A DNA stretch of 8,293 nucleotides from Thiomonas sp. (GTDB lineage: Bacteria; Pseudomonadota; Gammaproteobacteria; Burkholderiales; Burkholderiaceae_C), in NCBI GenBank assembly GCA_027451915.1, contig DAIDHU010000115.1, positions 1-8,293 on the forward strand, given 5' to 3'. Positions 6,939 to 8,293 of this stretch are shown piece after piece. The notes beneath the pieces are model-generated. The model ran no database searches, was not told the DNA's origin, and worked only from the letters and a program-made list of their open reading frames with translations. Position 1 is the first letter of the stretch, and the number at the start of each line of letters is the position of its first letter. The translations under genes were made by a program, and so were the position numbers.

Positions 6939-7916
6939 ATGAACAAGCGGCAACAACTCGGCTTCGAACATCCGGTGGCGTCGGACATCACGCCCGAGAG
7001 CGTGTACCGCGCGCGGCGCGCCTTCCTCGGCACGGCGGGCGCGGCGGCGCTGGCCGGCCTGCTGCCGGCGACGCCCGCCCAGGCGGCGCAGGACGGCCCG
7101 GCGCCCCTGCCCGCGAAACTCGATGCCCGGTATTCGACCCAGGAAAAGCCCACTCCCTACGGGGACGTAACGTCCTACAACAATTTTTACGAATTCGGCA
7201 CCAGCAAGAGCGATCCGTCGCGCAACGCGGGCAGCCTGCGCACCCGGCCCTGGACCGTGGTGGTGGAGGGGGAGGTCGCCAAGCCGCGCAGTTTCGGCAT
7301 CGAGGACCTGCTGCGCCTGGCGCCGATGGAGGAGCGCATCTACCGGCATCGCTGCGTGGAGGCCTGGTCGATGGTGATTCCCTGGATCGGTTACCCGCTG
7401 TCCCATCTGCTGCGGGCGGTGCAGCCCACGTCGAAGGCTCGCTACGTGGAATTCGTCACCCTGCTGGATCCGGCCGAGATGCCCGGACAGAACGACGCCG
7501 TGCTCCAGTGGCCCTACGTCGAGGGCCTGCGCATGGACGAGGCCATGCATCCCCTGGCGTTGCTGACTTTCGGCCTGTACGGCAAGCTGCTGCCCAACCA
7601 GAACGGGGCGCCGGTGCGCATGGTGCTGCCGTGGAAGTACGGGTTCAAGAGCGCCAAGTCCATCGTGCGCATCCGCCTGGTGGAAAAGCAGCCCGTGACA
7701 TCCTGGATGCGCGCGGTGCCCAACTGGTACGGCTTCTACTCCAACGTGAACCCGAACGTGAGCCCCCAGAACTGGAGCCAGGCGCATGAGCGGCGCATCG
7801 GCCAGGGTTCCTTCGGCGGCCTGTTCACGCCGCAGATTCCCACCCGCATGTTCAATGGCTACGGCGAGCAGGTGGCGCAGCTGTACAAGGGCATGGACCT
7901 GAGCAAGGACTTCTGA
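6939..7916 (+). CDS. msrP: Protein-methionine-sulfoxide reductase, catalytic subunit MsrP (YedY)
   Basis: MsrP is a periplasmic enzyme with a molybdopterin cofactor (sulfite oxidase fold) that reduces both stereoisomers of methionine sulfoxide in envelope proteins, drawing electrons from MsrQ. The 325-residue product matches E. coli MsrP along its length. YNNFYEFGTSKSDP at 80-93 and RCVEAWSMVIPWIGYPL at 138-154 are family signatures; C139 corresponds to the molybdenum-ligating cysteine (Cys102 of the mature E. coli protein). MPGQND, YVEGLRMDEAMHP and PWKYGFKSAKSIV also align. It has a Tat-type leader with R26-R27 in RARRAFLG, then a hydrophobic stretch and likely cleavage after AQA at 49. Cofactor-loaded export by Tat is known for the family. 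The start has GGGAG at 6925-6929, 9 bases upstream. msrQ follows after 2 bp, so the pair forms an operon. Confidence 0.97.
   Translation: MNKRQQLGFEHPVASDITPESVYRARRAFLGTAGAAALAGLLPATPAQAAQDGPAPLPAKLDARYSTQEKPTPYGDVTSYNNFYEFGTSKSDPSRNAGSLRTRPWTVVVEGEVAKPRSFGIEDLLRLAPMEERIYRHRCVEAWSMVIPWIGYPLSHLLRAVQPTSKARYVEFVTLLDPAEMPGQNDAVLQWPYVEGLRMDEAMHPLALLTFGLYGKLLPNQNGAPVRMVLPWKYGFKSAKSIVRIRLVEKQPVTSWMRAVPNWYGFYSNVNPNVSPQNWSQAHERRIGQGSFGGLFTPQIPTRMFNGYGEQVAQLYKGMDLSKDF
7905..7909 (+). promoter_or_regulatory. Ribosome binding site of msrQ inside msrP
   Basis: AAGGA lies within the last codons of msrP and 9 bases before the ATG at 7919, supporting that start over the in-frame GTG codons at 7955 and 7961 and indicating coupled translation of the pair. 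Confidence 0.7.
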
Positions 7917-7918
7917 TC

Positions 7919-8293
7919 ATGAACTCCCCGCTCCAGGAAGCCGCCCCCCGCGCGGTGGGCGTGACCCCGCGCGCCAACCTGCCCGCGGCGCCGCGCCTGC
8001 GTCGCGCGCTGCTGCTGTCGCGCGCCACCAAGCCCGTGGTGTTCGCGCTGGCGGCCACCCCGTTCGTCGTGCTGGTCTGGCGCGCGCTGCACAGCGAACT
8101 CGGCGCCAATCCGGCCCAGCAGGTGATCTGGACCACCGGGCTGTGGGCCTTGCGCATGTTGATGATCACGCTGGCGGTGACCCCCCTGCGGGTGATCACG
8201 GGCTGGGTGGAACTGGCGCGCCTGCGGCGCATGCTGGGGCTGTTCGCCTTCGGCTACGCCTTGCTGCATTTCACCAGCTACCTCGGCCTGGTG
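7919..8293 (+). CDS. msrQ: MsrQ (YedZ), haem b membrane subunit of the MsrPQ system, 5' part
   Basis: MsrQ is an inner-membrane haem b protein of the ferric reductase-like group that takes electrons from the respiratory chain and supplies them to MsrP. The window holds the first 125 codons, with no stop, so the C-terminal part lies beyond the right edge. After a Pro/Ala/Arg-rich lead of about 35 residues come a membrane segment at about 38-54, the family segment LHSELGANPAQQVIW at 57-71, a second helix with TLAVTPLRVI, then RLRRMLGLFAFGYALLHFTSYLGL. H117 in that last segment is the expected haem ligand (LHLTSY in E. coli MsrQ). The start ATG is 2 bp after the msrP stop and has a good ribosome site. 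The lead is about 25 residues longer than in E. coli. Confidence 0.95.
   Translation, partial: MNSPLQEAAPRAVGVTPRANLPAAPRLRRALLLSRATKPVVFALAATPFVVLVWRALHSELGANPAQQVIWTTGLWALRMLMITLAVTPLRVITGWVELARLRRMLGLFAFGYALLHFTSYLGLV

Overview
The window is an ordinary chromosomal stretch of a GC-rich Gram-negative bacterium, most likely a betaproteobacterium of the order Burkholderiales. The Alcaligenaceae/Bordetella side of that order is a guess from gene content and remembered gene order. The evidence is the high GC content, the System II (ResB/CcsA) cytochrome c maturation genes next to a dihaem cytochrome c4 and engB, and MsrP/MsrQ sequences of proteobacterial type. I see no mobile element, CRISPR array, tRNA or rRNA, and no convincing unknown system.

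Layout. (1) 1-1174, +: 3' part of groL, about 390 codons with roughly 155 residues missing upstream, followed by two hairpins. The second (1234-1261) is a textbook rho-independent terminator. (2) 1302-1982, -: engB (yihA), a ribosome-assembly GTPase convergent with groL. (3) An AT-rich island at about 1971-1993 sits at the divergent junction between engB and a cytochrome c gene. (4) About 2086-2844, +: dihaem cytochrome c4 with two CAACH sites. (5) 2845-3145: a 301-bp non-coding gap with a probable extended -10 promoter. (6) 3146-5323, +: resB (ccs1), then 5338-6747, +: ccsA-type gene (also annotated ccsB), 14 bp apart and probably co-transcribed, closed by a hairpin at 6771-6797. (7) 6939-7916, +: msrP, and 7919 to the window end, +: msrQ, cut by the window edge, 2 bp apart.

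How the genes fit together. Much of the window concerns the periplasm and haem. ResB and CcsA carry haem across the inner membrane and attach it to CXXCH apocytochromes; cytochrome c4, encoded just upstream, is a natural client. MsrP (periplasmic molybdoenzyme) and MsrQ (membrane haem b protein) repair oxidised methionines in periplasmic proteins using electrons from the respiratory chain. GroEL and EngB are housekeeping functions (protein folding, 50S assembly) placed beside this block.

The observations worth a second look are modest: the paired hairpins after groL, a possibly leaderless engB transcript, the unclear start of cytochrome c4, the separate promoter of the ccs pair, the large periplasmic domain of ResB, the long CcsA, the non-canonical Tat motif of MsrP, and an N-terminal extension on MsrQ.
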